Positions 62,155 through 64,000 of a stretch of 64,000 bases of DNA are shown piece after piece. The stretch covers positions 372,001 to 436,000 of the forward strand of contig JAQUAB010000001.1 of NCBI GenBank assembly GCA_028687475.1. The letters are read 5' to 3'. The notes beneath the pieces are model-generated. The model saw nothing but the letters and a program-made list of their open reading frames with translations, ran no database searches and was not told the DNA's origin. The first letter of the stretch is position 1. Every line of letters begins with the position of its first letter. The DNA is from Candidatus Gracilibacteria bacterium (GTDB taxonomy: Bacteria > Patescibacteriota > Gracilibacteria > BD1-5 > UBA2023). The translations under genes and the position numbers were made by a program.

Positions 62155-62176
62155 TTATAAAAAATTTCACTATAAT
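62150..62176 (+). promoter_or_regulatory. candidate promoter of the Fur gene
   Basis: TTGCGT (62150-62155), 15-bp spacer and a perfect TATAAT (62171-62176), 48 bp upstream of ATG 62224. Confidence 0.55.
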
Positions 62177-62223
62177 CCGCATCTCAATTATTTTTCTCCT
62201 ACAAAATTCTAATCTATTTTCTT

Positions 62224-62598
62224 ATGTCTATCGCTCGTATCACAGAATCTCGCAAACGCTTCGTCGAACTTCTCGGTCAATCTCCGCGTATCACCTTCAC
62301 CGATCTGAAGAAGGAACTCGTCGGAAAGAAATGACAACCAGGAATGAATCTTGCGACGCTCTATCGTATCGTCGATGCATTTCGTGATCAGGGACTCATC
62401 CATGAGATGACGATTGCTTGAGAGCGTGTGATTTTCCCTTGCCAATGCGATCACGCAGAAAAAGATGACGCTATCACTATTAGCTTCTGCGAGAATTGTG
62501 GTGCTATCTACGATGTCCATACCAAGCTCGCGAGTCCATATATTTCGAGTATCACGTATGCACATATGAAGTCTTGCAATGCCTGTGTTCTTCATTAA
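62224..62598 (+). CDS. Fur-family metal-responsive regulator (124 aa)
   Basis: Winged-helix repressor. NLATLYRIVDAFRDQGLIHEM is the DNA-recognition region (NxxTLYR); FPCQCDHA starts the dimerisation part; CENCG and CNAC are the two CxxC pairs of the structural zinc. 124 residues, a compact member. Whether it senses Fe, Zn or peroxide is not shown; the neighbour CobW protein suggests zinc. Two TGA encode Gly. Confidence 0.9.
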
Positions 62599-62626
62599 AA
62601 AAATTTATTATTTCTCTCCATAAAAT

Positions 62627-63178
62627 ATGTCACTCGAACAATTCTCCCTCATCGTCGGAATCTGTCTCGTTATCGGGCAAGCAATATTCATTCTCGGATG
62701 GTTTTTGTTTGCGGTTTCCAGCAAATTCCGAACGTGGATTTCTGGACTTTTCTCGCGCCAAGTCTGGACATTCCTCACCCTTCTCCTCATCGTCGGCTCT
62801 ATCGGATGAAGCCTCATCTACTCGAATATCTATGAGCTCGCTGTCTGCGAATTCTGCTGGTATCAGCGCATGGCTATCTATCCACAGGCCATCATCCTCG
62901 TAGTCGCGCTCTGGAAAAAAGAATATATTTCTGGAATCGTCAGTTCACTTGTTCTCTCAAGTATTGGAATCGTTCTCGCGGCATATCAATATAGTCTCAA
63001 TGTCCGAAAAATGCTCCATCCTGACACATTTTTCGCACCATGTGATGCAAGTGGAATCTCTTGTGCGGATGTTCCTATCGTGATTTTCGGCTATATCACG
63101 ATCCCATTCATGACGATAGCGATTCTCCTCCTCTCAATGACGACACTCTACTTCGCACTGAAGACGAAGAAGATATAA
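62627..63178 (+). CDS. disulfide bond formation protein DsbB
   Basis: Four-helix membrane oxidoreductase that re-oxidises the periplasmic thiol oxidase with quinone. 183 residues; first cysteine pair CEFCWYQR, second CDASGISCA. One TGA (Gly) in SIGGSLIYS. It lies between the two Fur-like genes. Confidence 0.92.
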
Positions 63179-63184
63179 CAAAAT

Positions 63185-63196
63185 TTGCATTTGCAA
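63185..63196 (+). promoter_or_regulatory. palindrome TTGCATTTGCAA
   Basis: A perfect 5-2-5 inverted repeat 38 bp upstream of the second Fur-like gene; resembles the site at 62141-62154 (TGCAAA/TTTGCA core). Confidence 0.4.
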
Positions 63197-63213
63197 AAAA
63201 ATGCATATTATAT

Positions 63214-63232
63214 GCGGGTAACTCCCGCTTTT
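63214..63232 (+). terminator. intrinsic terminator of dsbB
   Basis: GCGGG / CCCGC stem with a 5-nt loop and T5 ends one base before the ATG of the next gene (63234), so attenuation of that gene is possible. Confidence 0.75.
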
Positions 63233-63233
63233 T

Positions 63234-63581
63234 ATGATGTCCACAATTCACCAGCGCCACATCCTCGCATTTTTCGCAGAGAAGAAAATGCTCTCTTTTT
63301 CTGAACTCAAGACTCAGTTCATCGAGACGAAAGAGATGAATCAGACAACACTCTATCGTATCCTGGAACGATTTCTCGAAACTGGAAAAATCCACAAGGC
63401 AGAACTCAAGTGAGAAAAATATTTCGTCCTCTGTGAATGTCACAAAGAACAAGAAGAAGGAATAAAACTCCAATGCTGTAACCAGTGTCATTCTATCCAA
63501 GAACAGCACTTCCCGCTCGCACCCGATGCACTCCGAAGCGAGACGGTCGAATATCTGAAGTGTTGCGAAAAATGCAGATAA
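63234..63581 (+). CDS. Fur-like regulator, second copy (115 aa)
   Basis: HQRHILAFFAEKKMLSFSEL and NQTTLYRILERFLETGKI match the Fur winged helix. CCNQCH and CCEKCR give the zinc CxxC pairs. It is more divergent and shorter than the first (62224-62598). One TGA encodes Gly. The initial ATG ATG leaves a one-codon ambiguity. Confidence 0.85.
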
Positions 63582-63626
63582 CAGCGATCTAATTTTGAAT
63601 TTTATATCTCGAATTTTAATCCCTCT

Positions 63627-64000
63627 ATGATTCCTATCACCATTATTACCTGATTTCTCGGCAGTGGCAAAACCACGCTCCTGAATCATATCCTCACCTG
63701 AGATCACGGACTCCGGATTGCCGTTGTCGAGAATGAATTCGGCGAAACCAGTATCGATTCCAATCTCATCGAACGTTCGACCGAAGAGCTCATCGAGGTC
63801 TCGAACGGTTGCATGTGTTGTGTCGTGCGCAAGGATTGGATGGATGCTATCGAACGTCTTCTCGACTCAGGGAAACAAATCGATGCTATCATCATCGAAG
63901 CATCGGGTGCGAGCGAGCCACTTCCGATTGCGCAGTCATTTCTCATGAATGATATGTGAGGTCGCGTGAAGCTCGACTCTATCATCTGTCTCGTCGATGC
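63627..64000 (+). CDS. CobW/COG0523 GTPase metallochaperone, 5' part
   Basis: G3E-family GTPase; the gene runs past the window edge. Walker A GFLGSGKTT (first Gly is TGA), VVENEFGETSID, and the metal-binding GCMCCVV (CxCC) are present. Such proteins deliver zinc, often under Zur/Fur control, which fits the preceding Fur-like genes. Confidence 0.93.

Overview
The window comes from a bacterium that reads UGA as glycine, that is genetic code 25 of Gracilibacteria and Absconditabacteria (SR1) in the Candidate Phyla Radiation. Read with the standard code, most housekeeping genes break at TGA; read with TGA as Gly they are continuous, and the TGA falls at invariant glycines (UvrB NLLREG, RRF QAGRANP, the CobW Walker A GFLGSGKT, the Nudix box glycine). 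Every gene ends in TAA or TAG, and the release factor present is RF1. Most start codons follow an A+T-rich leader without an obvious Shine-Dalgarno sequence. All coordinates and lengths below use TGA = Gly.

Layout. 1-2.9 kb: two unknown genes, uvrB and a small unknown gene. 2.9-12.3 kb, minus strand: a surface-protein block made of a 1129-residue protein, a small lipoprotein and a 1544-residue DUF11 protein in one apparent operon, plus a separate anchored surface protein. 12.4-17.1 kb: frr, a four-helix-bundle gene and mfd, which is riddled with in-frame repeat insertions. 17.6-27.5 kb: a CHASE2 adenylate/guanylate cyclase, small anchored proteins, an ACT-like protein, a GNAT acetyltransferase, an aspartoacylase-type hydrolase, two unknown proteins and a large FecR-domain protein. 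27.5-37 kb, minus strand: a second surface-protein block. 37.1-49.4 kb: prfA, tRNA-Leu, corA, a VanY peptidase, a Trm11-like methyltransferase, an HD protein, a CDP-alcohol phosphatidyltransferase, ruvB, a Tat-exported protein, a Nudix hydrolase, a VKOR protein, a broken MazF/PemK-like toxin gene and a lipoprotein/membrane pair. 49.4-64 kb: thrS, prmC, a DedA protein, a WecA/TagO transferase, sodB, an unusual G+C-rich transcript, folD, a divergent uppS, an RRM protein, a LysM-CHAP hydrolase, rplU, tRNA-Gln, rplI, ruvX and a metal/redox cluster (Fur, DsbB, Fur-like, CobW).

The strongest novelty is a family of about 110-116 bp palindromic elements inserted in frame inside conserved genes: three copies in mfd and a diverged relative in prmC. 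All four are read in the same frame, carry the same two-hairpin layout, and three of the four need UGA = Gly to stay open. Intergenic copies or fragments lie at 17.2-17.4 kb and 46.4 kb. Two further dispersed families also occur both in frame inside genes and between genes. They resemble in concept the coding palindromic elements (RPE) known from Rickettsia, but here they sit in a recoded genome.

Functionally, the window combines DNA repair (uvrB, mfd, ruvB, ruvX), translation (frr, prfA, prmC, thrS, rplU, rplI, two tRNAs), envelope building (uppS, WecA/TagO-type transferase, CDP-alcohol transferase, VanY, LysM-CHAP), extracytoplasmic disulfide formation (VKOR and DsbB, in keeping with many cysteine-rich exported proteins), and metal/oxidative homeostasis (Fur-like regulators, CobW, SodB, CorA).
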